Source: DAOTWP01 sp034435675 (GTDB taxonomy: Bacteria; Chloroflexota; Anaerolineae; Aggregatilineales; Phototrophicaceae). From it: a stretch of DNA of 13,928 nt. The notes below the pieces were generated by a model that saw only the letters and a list, made by a program, of their open reading frames with translations, searched no databases and was not told the DNA's origin. Made by a program: the position numbers and the translations under genes. How positions within the stretch are numbered: the first letter of the stretch is position 1; each line of letters opens with the position of its first letter. The stretch spans positions 1 through 13,928 of the forward strand of contig DAOTWP010000222.1 of the NCBI GenBank assembly GCA_034435675.1. The letters run 5' to 3'. This document shows, one piece after another, positions 6,161 to 12,997 of this stretch.

Positions 6161-6304
6161 TCACTGTAACGTCTGCGGCGGCTGCATACCGGGCAGTTCG
6201 CTGCTTTGCCGCTTGTCCGGGGTTTCCTGTGGGGGCACCGGCAGCGACATCAACGCGAACATACCCGCAAACAGCAGCAGCACTACAATGGCGACGACTT
6301 CCAT
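6161..6304 (-). CDS. 47-aa predicted single-pass membrane peptide
   Basis: This short frame has AAAGGAG (6314-6320, minus strand) 9 nt before its ATG, an excellent ribosome site. It begins MEVVAIVVLLLFAGMFALMS, a clear hydrophobic helix that could span the membrane, and continues with a Pro/Gln-rich hydrophilic tail (LPVPPQETPDKRQSSELPGM and on) ending in LQ. I do not recognise a family. The terminator 45 nt beyond its stop supports a real transcript end. An overlapping longer frame uses an ATG only 3 nt from the ribosome site and reads like non-protein, so it is not preferred. It is probably co-transcribed with, or has its own start after, the VOC gene 127 bp upstream. Confidence 0.6.
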   Translation of the reverse strand: MEVVAIVVLLLFAGMFALMSLPVPPQETPDKRQSSELPGMQPPQTLQ

Positions 6305-6336
6305 GTTGCATTGCTCCTTTCACTGCTCCGGGCGTG

Positions 6337-6364
6337 CGATCAGGCAAACTGGCTGGGCTGATCG
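6337..6364. repeat. 7-bp inverted repeat upstream of the 47-aa gene
   Basis: CGATCAG (6337-6343) and CTGATCG (6358-6364) are perfect inverted copies with centres 21 bp apart, two helical turns. They lie between the VOC gene and the small-peptide gene. They could be an operator or an mRNA hairpin. Confidence 0.4.
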
Positions 6365-6431
6365 TTAGATGCTTGCACAGAGTTAGACGCAGCCGGGGCA
6401 GAAAAGGTTGCAAATTGGTTTCGACCGGTCC

Positions 6432-7271
6432 CTACCCGCTGACGAGCATAAGCTGCGCGCGGCGCACATGCGGGTTGCGCAGAATCAGCGTGTGGCGCGG
6501 ACCGTCTTCCGGCGCCTGGCGCAGCACCACGCGGCTGCCGCTTTCCATGCGGCTGCCGCTTTCCATGCGACTGCCGCTTTCCATGCGGCTGCCGCTTTCC
6601 ATGTGGCTGTCTTCCAGCCGGAATTCCACCTGCGCGGGAGTCTTTTTGACCGGGTCGCCCAGCAGCGCCACAAAATCGGGCAGATAAACGTGAATATCCG
6701 GGATATGCACCTTGATCCCGTCAATGCCGGTCGTGCCGTTGGCGTGTGTCGTGCTGGCGGCGTCGGTGGGCACGCGCTGTTCACGCGGGGTGACATCGCG
6801 AATCAGAAACGGCAGCCTGCCCACACGCTGCATCAGGAACTGCCATTCCAGCAGTGTGCCGTCCTGCCGGGCGCGGCTGCCGGGGAAAGGTCCTTCCAGG
6901 GTCACGCCGCCCACTCTGGCGCTGGCGGTAATGCGCTCAAAGTCATCACAGGCGAGCGCAAAGTCCTGCACGCCTTCACCGCGTGCCAGCGAGGTGAAAA
7001 AGCGCCGTGTCGGCAGGCTGTCGTCGGGCAGTTCGTCTTCGAGAATATCGCGCGAGAGCGCCACCTGTAGATACGTGAAATACATCGCCTCTTTGGTCGT
7101 CAGCAGTTCGATGTAGCTGCCGTCGGCAAAGGCAATCAGGGCATTGTGCGTGTTAAAAGCCGGGTGTTCCCCACCGGGAACCACAGTGAACCCCAGACGG
7201 GTGTAATCCTGGATGGCAGTGTTCAGATCGCGCACGATGATCACCGCATGGTCGAATCGCAATCCTGGCAT
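6432..7271 (-). CDS. VOC/glyoxalase-like (Glyoxalase_3 type) protein with MESGSR repeats
   Basis: A 279-aa protein. Residues 1-150 match the Glyoxalase_3 type of the vicinal-oxygen-chelate fold: FDHAVIIVRDLNTAIQDYTRLGFTVVPGG, then H42 in NTHNALIAFADGSYIELL with E55, the positions usually used for metal or substrate. GVQDFALACDDFERI begins the second module. Residues 183-275 form a further, less conserved half with IDGIKVHIPDIHVYLPDFVALLG. Within it, residues 224-247 are four exact copies of Met-Glu-Ser-Gly-Ser-Arg, encoded by an 18-bp tandem repeat, so the reading frame is kept for any copy number. The repeats probably form an exposed loop. Members act as dioxygenases, isomerases or resistance proteins; the substrate here is unknown. 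AGGGG before the ATG at 7269-7271 gives a good start. Confidence 0.87.
   Translation of the reverse strand: MPGLRFDHAVIIVRDLNTAIQDYTRLGFTVVPGGEHPAFNTHNALIAFADGSYIELLTTKEAMYFTYLQVALSRDILEDELPDDSLPTRRFFTSLARGEGVQDFALACDDFERITASARVGGVTLEGPFPGSRARQDGTLLEWQFLMQRVGRLPFLIRDVTPREQRVPTDAASTTHANGTTGIDGIKVHIPDIHVYLPDFVALLGDPVKKTPAQVEFRLEDSHMESGSRMESGSRMESGSRMESGSRVVLRQAPEDGPRHTLILRNPHVRRAQLMLVSG
6532..6603. repeat. Four tandem copies of an 18-bp in-frame repeat
   Basis: Plus-strand unit CGGCTGCCGCTTTCCATG at 6532-6549, 6550-6567, 6568-6585 (one change, CGACTG) and 6586-6603. The following bases (TGGCTGTCTTCCAG) look like a decayed further unit. It encodes (MESGSR)4 on the minus strand. Confidence 0.95.
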
Positions 7272-7469
7272 GGTCGAATCCCCTCAGCCTGAGATGGTTG
7301 CCAATCGTACCCTAAGAATCTACCGAAAACTGGCGCGACTGCAATAGGCACAGTGTCTCAAAACTGCTGGCGACCTGCGGTTTTAACGGAACCTATTTTA
7401 TGGCTTAAGTGACTAAAGCGGGTAGATAGATAAATTCTTGTTCGTTGTGAGTCCAAAAGGATCGCCAAA

Positions 7470-8690
7470 ATGGGTAATACGCTGAGCTTTACGAAAACCG
7501 TTCCCGCCGCGCCAGCCGCCGTTTACCGTGCGTTCACCAATGCCAGCGCCTTGCAGGAATGGTGCTGCGATGCCGCGCGGGTGTTTGCCGCTGTGGGCGA
7601 CCCGCTGCTGCTGCGCTGGAACAGCGGCTATCATGTTCTGGGCGCGTACACCGCGCTGGAAGAAAACCGCAAGATCGCCTTTACGTGGATGGGCAAGGAC
7701 GAACCGGGCGTGATGCAGGTCGAAGTGCTGCTCGACGCTGAAGGCGCTGGCACGCAGGGCGACAGCACGCGCGTTACGCTGACCCACAGCGGGCTGGGCG
7801 AAGGCGAGGCATGGGCGCGCACCCGTGAGCAGGTGCAGCAGGGCTGGCAGGACGCGCTGGAAACGCTGCGCATGCTGCTGGAAACCGGCGCAGACTGGCG
7901 CGTGCAGCGCCGCCCGATGCTCGGTTTTTACCCCGGCAACTTTGATGCCAATGTTGCCAAAAAGCTCGGTGTGCCGGTGGAGCAGGGCATTTATCTGGGC
8001 GGCGTGCTGGACGGCATGGGCGCACAAAAGGCGGGGCTGCAAAAGGATGACGTCATTGTCAGCATGGACGGCAAACCCACCCCGACATTCACCGAGTTCA
8101 CCGCCGTGATTGCGGCGCACAAAGGCGGCGATGTCATCCCGGTGGAGTTTTATCGCGGGGCGGAAAAACACAGCGTGCAAATGACCCTCAGCCAGCGCCC
8201 CGACCCCACCGTGCCGGACTCGGCGGCGGCATTCGCGGAGCAGGCGGCGGCGGAATATGCGCGGCTGCGCACCGAGATGCAGGCGGTGGTAGCAGGCGTG
8301 CCGCAGGATGTGCTCGCCAAACGCCCCTCTGCCGAGGAATGGAGCGTCAACGAAAACATGGCGCATCTGATCTGGTGCGAACGCTGGCAGCAATTTTTCA
8401 TCTGGGGCGCGTGCGGCGGCGATGACCAGATTGCGTTTCCGGGCAATGACCTGATGCAAACCGGCGGGCTGGTTGCCGTATTTCCGAGTTATCAGGCGCT
8501 GCGCGAGGAACTGACCCGCGCCGAAGACCTGACGGTGGCACTGCTGCGGCTGCTGCCGGAGGCGTTGTGGCAGGAGCGCCGGGGCACGCTGGTGCGGCTG
8601 ACGCTGTACATGCAGGGCTACCAGCAGCATCAGGTCACGCACATGACCCAGATGCGCGAAGCGCTGGCGCTGCTGGCACAGCCGGCGTAA
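7470..8690 (+). CDS. SRPBCC (AHSA1-like) + PDZ + DinB fusion protein
   Basis: A 406-aa soluble protein with three recognisable domains. Residues 5-140 are an AHSA1-like SRPBCC helix-grip domain (FTKTVPAAPAAVYRAFTNASALQEWCCDAA, W50, ENRKIAFTWMG, STRVTLTHSGLGEGEAWA, GWQDALETLRMLLE). Residues 150-242 are a PDZ domain (GIYLGGVLDGMGAQKAGLQ, DVIVSMDGKPTPTFTEF, GDVIPVEFYRG). Residues 255-405 are a DinB-like four-helix bundle (VLAKRPSAEEWSVNENMAHL, then YQQHQVTHMTQM) with His299, His387 and His391 as probable metal ligands. SRPBCC domains bind hydrophobic ligands or Hsp90-like partners, PDZ domains bind peptide ends, and DinB domains bind metal. No protease domain goes with the PDZ. AAAGGAT, 8 nt before the ATG, is a good ribosome site. 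No convincing promoter is visible in the 198-bp divergent gap. Confidence 0.88.
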   Translation: MGNTLSFTKTVPAAPAAVYRAFTNASALQEWCCDAARVFAAVGDPLLLRWNSGYHVLGAYTALEENRKIAFTWMGKDEPGVMQVEVLLDAEGAGTQGDSTRVTLTHSGLGEGEAWARTREQVQQGWQDALETLRMLLETGADWRVQRRPMLGFYPGNFDANVAKKLGVPVEQGIYLGGVLDGMGAQKAGLQKDDVIVSMDGKPTPTFTEFTAVIAAHKGGDVIPVEFYRGAEKHSVQMTLSQRPDPTVPDSAAAFAEQAAAEYARLRTEMQAVVAGVPQDVLAKRPSAEEWSVNENMAHLIWCERWQQFFIWGACGGDDQIAFPGNDLMQTGGLVAVFPSYQALREELTRAEDLTVALLRLLPEALWQERRGTLVRLTLYMQGYQQHQVTHMTQMREALALLAQPA

Positions 8691-8708
8691 GGGGACTATC
8701 CATTAAAG

Positions 8709-8739
8709 ACGGGCAGCAGTCATCATGGCTGCTGCCCGT
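8709..8739 (+). terminator. Strong intrinsic terminator after the SRPBCC-PDZ-DinB gene
   Basis: ACGGGCAGCAG (8709-8719) and CTGCTGCCCGT (8729-8739) form a perfect 11-bp stem, extendable by a U-G and a C-G pair to leave an ATCAT loop. TTTGCATTT follows. It lies 18 nt after the stop. The convergent ATPase gene stops at 8746-8748, inside the T-rich tail, so the hairpin may also help end that transcript. Confidence 0.88.
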
Positions 8740-8745
8740 TTGCAT

Positions 8746-9702
8746 TTAATTCCAGCGCTTGGGGGTGTCGCGCCGCCCGCGCTGAAGCGGGTGTTCGCCG
8801 TCGCCTGCGCCCAGCATGGCGCGCTTCGCCTTCTGCACGTCGCTCTCGTGCTTGAGCAGCACCGTCAGCGTGGTTTCCAGCGTGTGTTTGTCCAGCCGGT
8901 CTGCGTTGAGCATCACCAGCGACTTCGCCCAGTCAATCGTTTCGGACACACTGGGATTCTTGCGCAGGTCCAGCGTGCGCAGGCTTTGCACTGCCTGCAC
9001 CGCCTGTTCCGCCAGCTTGCGCGGCAGTTCCGGCACGCGCATCCGCACGATGTTCAGCTCGGCTTCCTGGCTGGGGTAGTCAATGAACAGGTACAGGCAG
9101 CGCCGCTTGAGCGCCTCGCTCAGTTCGCGCGTGTTGTTGCTGGTCAGCAGCACAATCGGCTGGTGCACCGCCTTGATCGTGCCCAGTTCCGGCACAGACA
9201 CCTGAAAATCGCTGAGCACTTCCAACAGGAACGCCTCAAATTCGGCGTCGGCGCGGTCAATCTCGTCAATCAGCAGCACCACCGGCTCTGGCGAAGTAAT
9301 CGCCTTGAGCAGCGGGCGCGCCAGCAGGAAGCGATCCGAGAAAAACACGTCCTCTTCCTGCGCCAGCCGGTCTGCCGCCGCGCTCAGCGTTTCGGCGTCC
9401 GCCAGCAGTTGGCTCAGCTTGTCGCGCAGCAGTTGGGTATAGAGCATCTGCTTGGCGTATTCCCATTCGTAAAGGGCTTTGCTCTCGTCCAGCCCTTCGT
9501 AGCATTGCAGCCGGATCAGCGGCTTGCGGCTCGCCTTTGCCCATGCTTTCGCCAGTTCGGTTTTGCCCACCCCGGCAGGACCTTCTGCCAGCAGGGGTTT
9601 GCCCAGTTTATCCGCCAGGTACATCACGGTTGCGATTTCGTCGGTGGCAATATACTGCTGTTCGCTCAGGTCGCTGATGACCTGGCTGATGTCGTTTGCC
9701 AT
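8746..9702 (-). CDS. MoxR-family AAA+ ATPase
   Basis: A 318-aa AAA+ ATPase. Walker A is GPAGVGKT (41-48), Walker B is VVLLIDEIDRAD (141-152), sensor 1 is TSNN (187-190), and RR at 200-201 after SEALK is the arginine-finger position. The insert before Walker B and the LFIDYPSQEAELNIVRMRVPEL segment are typical of the MoxR/CoxD-type clade. The C-terminal lid (SVSETIDWAKSLVMLNADRL) is also standard. Such ATPases act as chaperones that insert metal cofactors or activate complexes, usually together with a von Willebrand A (CoxE-like) protein. Here no VWA gene or CO-dehydrogenase gene is within view, so the client is unknown. GGAG lies 9 nt before the ATG at 9700-9702. The last 20 residues are basic and poorly conserved in appearance. 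Confidence 0.92.
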   Translation of the reverse strand: MANDISQVISDLSEQQYIATDEIATVMYLADKLGKPLLAEGPAGVGKTELAKAWAKASRKPLIRLQCYEGLDESKALYEWEYAKQMLYTQLLRDKLSQLLADAETLSAAADRLAQEEDVFFSDRFLLARPLLKAITSPEPVVLLIDEIDRADAEFEAFLLEVLSDFQVSVPELGTIKAVHQPIVLLTSNNTRELSEALKRRCLYLFIDYPSQEAELNIVRMRVPELPRKLAEQAVQAVQSLRTLDLRKNPSVSETIDWAKSLVMLNADRLDKHTLETTLTVLLKHESDVQKAKRAMLGAGDGEHPLQRGRRDTPKRWN

Positions 9703-9722
9703 AAAAGCCTGCTCCAGAAACT

Positions 9723-9752
9723 CGTATACTCAATCAGTCTGAACCGCGTGAA
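9723..9752 (-). promoter_or_regulatory. Candidate promoter of the MoxR ATPase gene
   Basis: Minus-strand TTCACG (9747-9752) and TATACG (9723-9728) are 18 bp apart, 4 of 6 matches at the -35 and 5 of 6 at the -10. Transcription would start about 15 nt before the ATG. Confidence 0.4.
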
Positions 9753-9896
9753 CAGAGGAACATTGGGGGAAGCGTGTGCCGCGTGCGCGCGATCTCACAC
9801 GTTAACTATACCGCCCCTGCAAGGCTTCGCGCAACTGGTCGAAAGGGTAGGGCGCATTCGGATTTTGGGGCAAATGCCCACAGTGCCAGCCAAGCG

Positions 9897-9966
9897 AACC
9901 GCAAAGACACAGAGGGCACGGAGCAGCCTGCATCTGTCCCTCTGTGTTCTCCGTGCCGCTGCGGTT
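9897..9966. repeat. 70-bp inverted-repeat element of the CTCTGTG / CACAGAG type
   Basis: Outer arms AACCGCA (9897-9903) and TGCGGTT (9960-9966) enclose two overlapping inner pairs. ACACAGAGGG (9907-9916) pairs with CCCTCTGTGT (9938-9947), 10 bp. GGCACGGAG (9915-9923) pairs with CTCCGTGCC (9949-9957), 9 bp. The inner pairs interleave, so they exclude each other in a simple hairpin or would make a pseudoknot. Motifs of this CACAGAG/CTCTGTG kind recur as dispersed intergenic repeats in many bacterial genomes; whether this one is multicopy here cannot be seen. Confidence 0.7.
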
Positions 9967-10017
9967 TTGAATGCCGTGCGACGCTGCCCCATTTCCGAAC
10001 ACACCCAAAGGGTAGGA

Positions 10018-11226
10018 TCAGGGCGGGCTGAGCAGCGTTTCGAGGTGCGGGGTCACGCCCCAGAACGCTTTCAGCGCGGCGTATTCCTCTGCTGCGCGGG
10101 AATCGCTTGCTGTCTCGCCCCTCAACGCCCGGATCATCAGATTCTTGGGCGTATGTTCGGCGTCCACGAACTCGACCAGATCAACCCTGTAACCCGCCAT
10201 GCGCAGAATCAACGCGCGAAAACTGTCCGTCAGGGCGTCGCCCATGCGCTCGAACAGGATACCGTAGCGCAGCACTGGCGCGAACGTGGGCGGGGTCGGC
10301 GCTTTTGCGAGCTGCGCCTGCAAATCGTGGTGGCAGCACGGCGCGGCGACGATCAGCTCGCTGCCCCAGCGGATGCCCTGCGCCAGCGCGTCATCGGTAG
10401 CGGTGTCGCAGGCGTGCAGCGCCATAACAAACTGCGGCGGCATGTTATCCGTTGGCTCGTAATCCAGAATCGCCCCGGCATGAAAGCGCAGTCCTTCCCA
10501 GCCGAGCGCCTGCGCGTTGGCATTGTGGCGTTCCATCAGGTGCGCTTTCAGGTCAACGCCGGTCATCTGCACGCGCAGGTGCAGCCGCTGTGTCAGGTAA
10601 AAGTATGTGGCGAAGGTCAGATAGGCGTTGCCACAGCCAAAATCGACCACATGCAGCGTTTGACCCGGCGTGCCCAGCGCTGCCAGCGCGCCGCTGTCCG
10701 CCACCAGCCGCAGATAATCGTTGATCTGCTGAAACTTGTGCGCCATATCCGCGCGGATGCGCCCATCTGCTGTGAGCATGCCCAACTGCCGCAGGAACAG
10801 CGCGGCATCGCCGTCCGGCGTGAGCAGCGTCTGGCGCGGGCGGTCATGCGCCAGTTCCGGCGCGGGCGGTGGGGTGCTGTGGCGCTTGCGGCTGACCAGC
10901 GGTTTGCCCTTTTTGCTCAGGTTGACCTGTAACGTTTCCCTCTGAGTCTGCACGTGAAAGTTGCGAAACGGCAGCGCCAGCGCTTCGTCCAGCGCAGGGG
11001 CAACCGTCTCGGCAGTGTAGTTTTTGGTGATCGTCTGCGTGCCGTTGAAATAGGCAAACTGCCAGTGATAACGTCCTTTAAGCTGCACCGGGCGGATATT
11101 CAGCCGCACCCATGCCGCCCCGCCTGCCGTACTGCCACCGGATGTGCTGCCGCTGAAGGCAGCGCTGATGAACTGGCTTTCGTCCAGCAGCGCCGCCGCC
11201 AGCAGCGATTTGTAGTCGTCGGTCAT
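10018..11226 (-). CDS. Class I SAM-dependent methyltransferase (Methyltransf_32-like)
   Basis: A 402-aa protein. Residues 1-125 form a less conserved N-terminal region (RLNIRPVQLKGRYHWQFAYF, LQVNLSKKGKPLVSRKRH). Residues 190-350 are the Rossmann-fold catalytic domain: motif I VDFGCGNAYLTF (194-205), acidic D225 in TGVDLKAHL at the end of strand 2, ALHACDTATDDA (269-280) and APCCHHD (295-301). The ALHACDTATD and APCC motifs are typical of the Methyltransf_32 family, to which METTL25-like proteins belong. The substrate is unknown. I chose the ATG at 11224-11226, 4 nt after the stop of the secreted SH3 gene. An in-frame start near 11325 would overlap that gene's Cys-rich end with Arg-rich, non-protein-like sequence. 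No clear ribosome site precedes the chosen start, so it probably relies on translation of the upstream gene. Confidence 0.85.
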   Translation of the reverse strand: MTDDYKSLLAAALLDESQFISAAFSGSTSGGSTAGGAAWVRLNIRPVQLKGRYHWQFAYFNGTQTITKNYTAETVAPALDEALALPFRNFHVQTQRETLQVNLSKKGKPLVSRKRHSTPPPAPELAHDRPRQTLLTPDGDAALFLRQLGMLTADGRIRADMAHKFQQINDYLRLVADSGALAALGTPGQTLHVVDFGCGNAYLTFATYFYLTQRLHLRVQMTGVDLKAHLMERHNANAQALGWEGLRFHAGAILDYEPTDNMPPQFVMALHACDTATDDALAQGIRWGSELIVAAPCCHHDLQAQLAKAPTPPTFAPVLRYGILFERMGDALTDSFRALILRMAGYRVDLVEFVDAEHTPKNLMIRALRGETASDSRAAEEYAALKAFWGVTPHLETLLSPP

Positions 11227-11230
11227 GGCA

Positions 11231-12865
11231 CTAGGAGCAGTAGCAGATGTAGGCAGTATTCGGACACGTTTCCGGGTCATAGATCGGATAGTAGCCCTGC
11301 ACGCGGCACGCCTCCGGGCAGACAAACGGGTCTTCGCCCACGCAGATATACGGCGGAAGCTGCGGCGCCGGATCGTCTTCCTGCGGCGGGGGCGGCGCAG
11401 AACGCAGGATGTTCACGCGCGCGCTGGTACACGCCACCTGATCGCCCGCCAGCGCCTGCACCTCCCACGAGAAGGTCAAGCCCTGCCCCTGCGTGATGCT
11501 GCCTGCCAGGCTGGTTTCCGCGCCGGCAGTTTCAAACGTATGCACCAGATTGCCCACCTCGTCATAGACCAGCACGCGGTAGCGCGTCGCCCCCCGCGCG
11601 GCATCCCAGTAGAAGACATTCGTGCCAAATGCCAGCCCATCCAGCGGCGAGGTTGGGCGGAAGGCGGCACAGCTTACGCCGGGCACGTTGGAGACACTGC
11701 CCCCGCCAGTCTGGGCGGGCGGCTGTGTGCCGGGCGGCGCACAGATGCCGATTTCCTCTACTGGCACGGTGACGAGATAATTCAGGATCTCCGGCGGCAG
11801 CGCTTCCAGCAGAATCAGCCGTTCACGTTCTTCGGGCGTAATCGTGCGGCAGCTTGCCCAATCGCCCTGAATCGCCGTGTAGTTCACCAACCGCACCGAC
11901 CCGTCGCCGGTCTGCTCCCCATCGCCCGGTCCGCCCACCGGCGCAATGGCACTGTAGCCGGTTGGCACAACCAGGTTGTTGACCACTGCGGTGCCGTCCA
12001 GCACCAGAATTTCCATGTACGGCTGTCCGTCTTCGCCGATGAACGTGCGCAGCAGAATCGTTGAGCTGATGCTGACCTGCGCCTCGTTGATCACCAGATC
12101 AACGGTGACATTTTCCGGTCCCTGAATCAGCAGCGCGTCGGGCGCTTGCTCACAGTCCGGCGACCCCACGCCCGTGCGGAAATAAAACGCCTGCATCGGT
12201 GTGCGGGTGTCTGCGGTAATCACTGGCAGCGCTGCCAGCGTGTCCGGCGCGTCCAGCAGCTCGCGGAAAATCCAGCCAAGCTGATCGTCAGCCACCACGC
12301 GCACCCATGCGCCATCCGGGCTGAGCGCGTCGGCGGAGAGTGCCGTGCCGCTTTCCACTGCCAGCACCACGTTGTTCTGGCGGCTGGGACCGCTGCGGAT
12401 ATTCGAGCGCGCATTGGTTGTGACGCTGACCGGATCAGCGGGCGTGAAAGCGCTGTCTGCGGGGACAGCATTCTGCACGCTGGTATCGCCCATCAGCACG
12501 AAGATGACGCCCTGACCCGGCAGGGTATCCGGCAGATTTGCCTCAACATTCAGCAGCGCGACACCCCACTGCCCGGTGCTGACGTTCAGCGGCGCGGTTT
12601 GCAGGCTTGCCAGCGTGAACAGTTCTGCCTGGTCAGCCGGTTCGCTGAACACGCCTTCTGCCACGTCGGTGACAAACGTAGCATCCACACGCCCATAGCC
12701 GTAACAGGCGCTGTTGCGCCCCGTGCCTTCACAATCGCTGCCCATCGCCGCAAAGGCGCGTTCGACCAGCGCGGCACAGTCCTGCGCGGTTTGCGCGGCG
12801 CTGCTCACCGCCAGCAGCAGCATCAGTCCGGCGGTTAACATTGAGAAAAGAGGATGGTGTTTCAT
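11231..12865 (-). CDS. Secreted SH3-domain protein with FecR-like and Cys-rich regions
   Basis: A 544-aa exported protein. Residues 1-25 are a signal peptide (KHH, hydrophobic SMLTAGLMLLLAVSSA, probable cleavage after AQT-A or SSA-A); there is no lipobox Cys. Residues about 147-205 are a bacterial SH3 domain (VTTNARSNIRSGPSRQNNVV, GTALSADALSPDGAWVRV, GWIFRELL). Residues 245-310 resemble a FecR-type beta module (EILVLDGTAVVNNLVVPTGY). A Gly-rich linker follows, then residues 400-488 resemble an Ig/FnIII-like fold (FYWDAARGATRYRVLVYDEV, FSWEVQALAG), a Pro-rich linker and a Cys-rich tail (C508, C516, C520, C534, C541, C543). It probably binds the cell wall or surface glycans. AAGGA with good spacing supports the ATG at 12863-12865 over a start 24 codons upstream. 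Confidence 0.85.
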   Translation of the reverse strand: MKHHPLFSMLTAGLMLLLAVSSAAQTAQDCAALVERAFAAMGSDCEGTGRNSACYGYGRVDATFVTDVAEGVFSEPADQAELFTLASLQTAPLNVSTGQWGVALLNVEANLPDTLPGQGVIFVLMGDTSVQNAVPADSAFTPADPVSVTTNARSNIRSGPSRQNNVVLAVESGTALSADALSPDGAWVRVVADDQLGWIFRELLDAPDTLAALPVITADTRTPMQAFYFRTGVGSPDCEQAPDALLIQGPENVTVDLVINEAQVSISSTILLRTFIGEDGQPYMEILVLDGTAVVNNLVVPTGYSAIAPVGGPGDGEQTGDGSVRLVNYTAIQGDWASCRTITPEERERLILLEALPPEILNYLVTVPVEEIGICAPPGTQPPAQTGGGSVSNVPGVSCAAFRPTSPLDGLAFGTNVFYWDAARGATRYRVLVYDEVGNLVHTFETAGAETSLAGSITQGQGLTFSWEVQALAGDQVACTSARVNILRSAPPPPQEDDPAPQLPPYICVGEDPFVCPEACRVQGYYPIYDPETCPNTAYICYCS

Positions 12866-12919
12866 GTGGTGATTCCTTAAACTGACCGAGGTAGCAGCCC
12901 CTACCCACTCACGAATCTC

Positions 12920-12948
12920 TTTAACACAGAATAACACAATTATGTCAA
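12920..12948 (-). promoter_or_regulatory. Promoter of the SH3 protein / methyltransferase unit
   Basis: On the minus strand a perfect TTGACA (12943-12948) is followed after exactly 17 bp by GTTAAA (12920-12925), a weak -10. The region is AT-rich compared with its surroundings. The leader to the ATG at 12865 would be about 48 nt. Confidence 0.55.
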
Positions 12949-12956
12949 ATTTTGAG

Positions 12957-12972
12957 CATGACCCCGGTCATG
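12957..12972. promoter_or_regulatory. Palindrome next to the SH3-gene promoter, possible operator
   Basis: CATGACC (12957-12963) and GGTCATG (12966-12972) are perfect inverted halves separated by CC, 8 bp upstream of the TTGACA box. The place and symmetry fit a dimeric regulator site. It lies between two divergent promoters and could serve either. Confidence 0.4.
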
Positions 12973-12997
12973 GACTGCCCGTGCCGCAATCCAGCCG

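Larger units (their letters stand above)
9703..10017. other. 315-bp gap: 70-bp inverted repeat, ATPase promoter, possible reading-frame remnant
   Basis: There is no convincing gene. The left end (9703-9752) holds the ATPase ribosome site and promoter. The centre holds a small hairpin near 9866-9880 (GGGCA/TGCCC). The right part holds the 70-bp inverted-repeat element at 9897-9966. A minus-strand frame ending near 9802 reads NAPYPFDQLREALQGRYS, which looks protein-like, but its only upstream start is a TTG without a ribosome site and it runs through the inverted repeat. It could be the remnant of a disrupted small gene. Confidence 0.5.

Noticed and set aside
6532..6603. Possible CRISPR-like or satellite array
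   Set aside because: The 18-bp units are directly adjacent with no spacers and stay in frame inside a VOC gene, so this is a coding tandem repeat.
7413..8642. 409-codon open frame on the minus strand
   Set aside because: It is antisense to the SRPBCC-PDZ-DinB gene, whose three domains are clear; it has no recognisable motif.
8725..10932. 735-codon open frame on the plus strand
   Set aside because: It lies antisense to the MoxR ATPase and the methyltransferase, both with clear motifs, and runs through the terminator, promoter and inverted repeat. Its protein is rich in Arg, Gln, His and Val with no motif, as expected for the reverse complement of GC-rich coding DNA.
11227..11325. 33-codon longer start for the methyltransferase (MSARRRAACRATIR)
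   Set aside because: It would overlap the Cys-rich, clearly coding end of the SH3 gene and is Arg-rich in the manner of an off-frame read; the ATG at 11224-11226 fits better.
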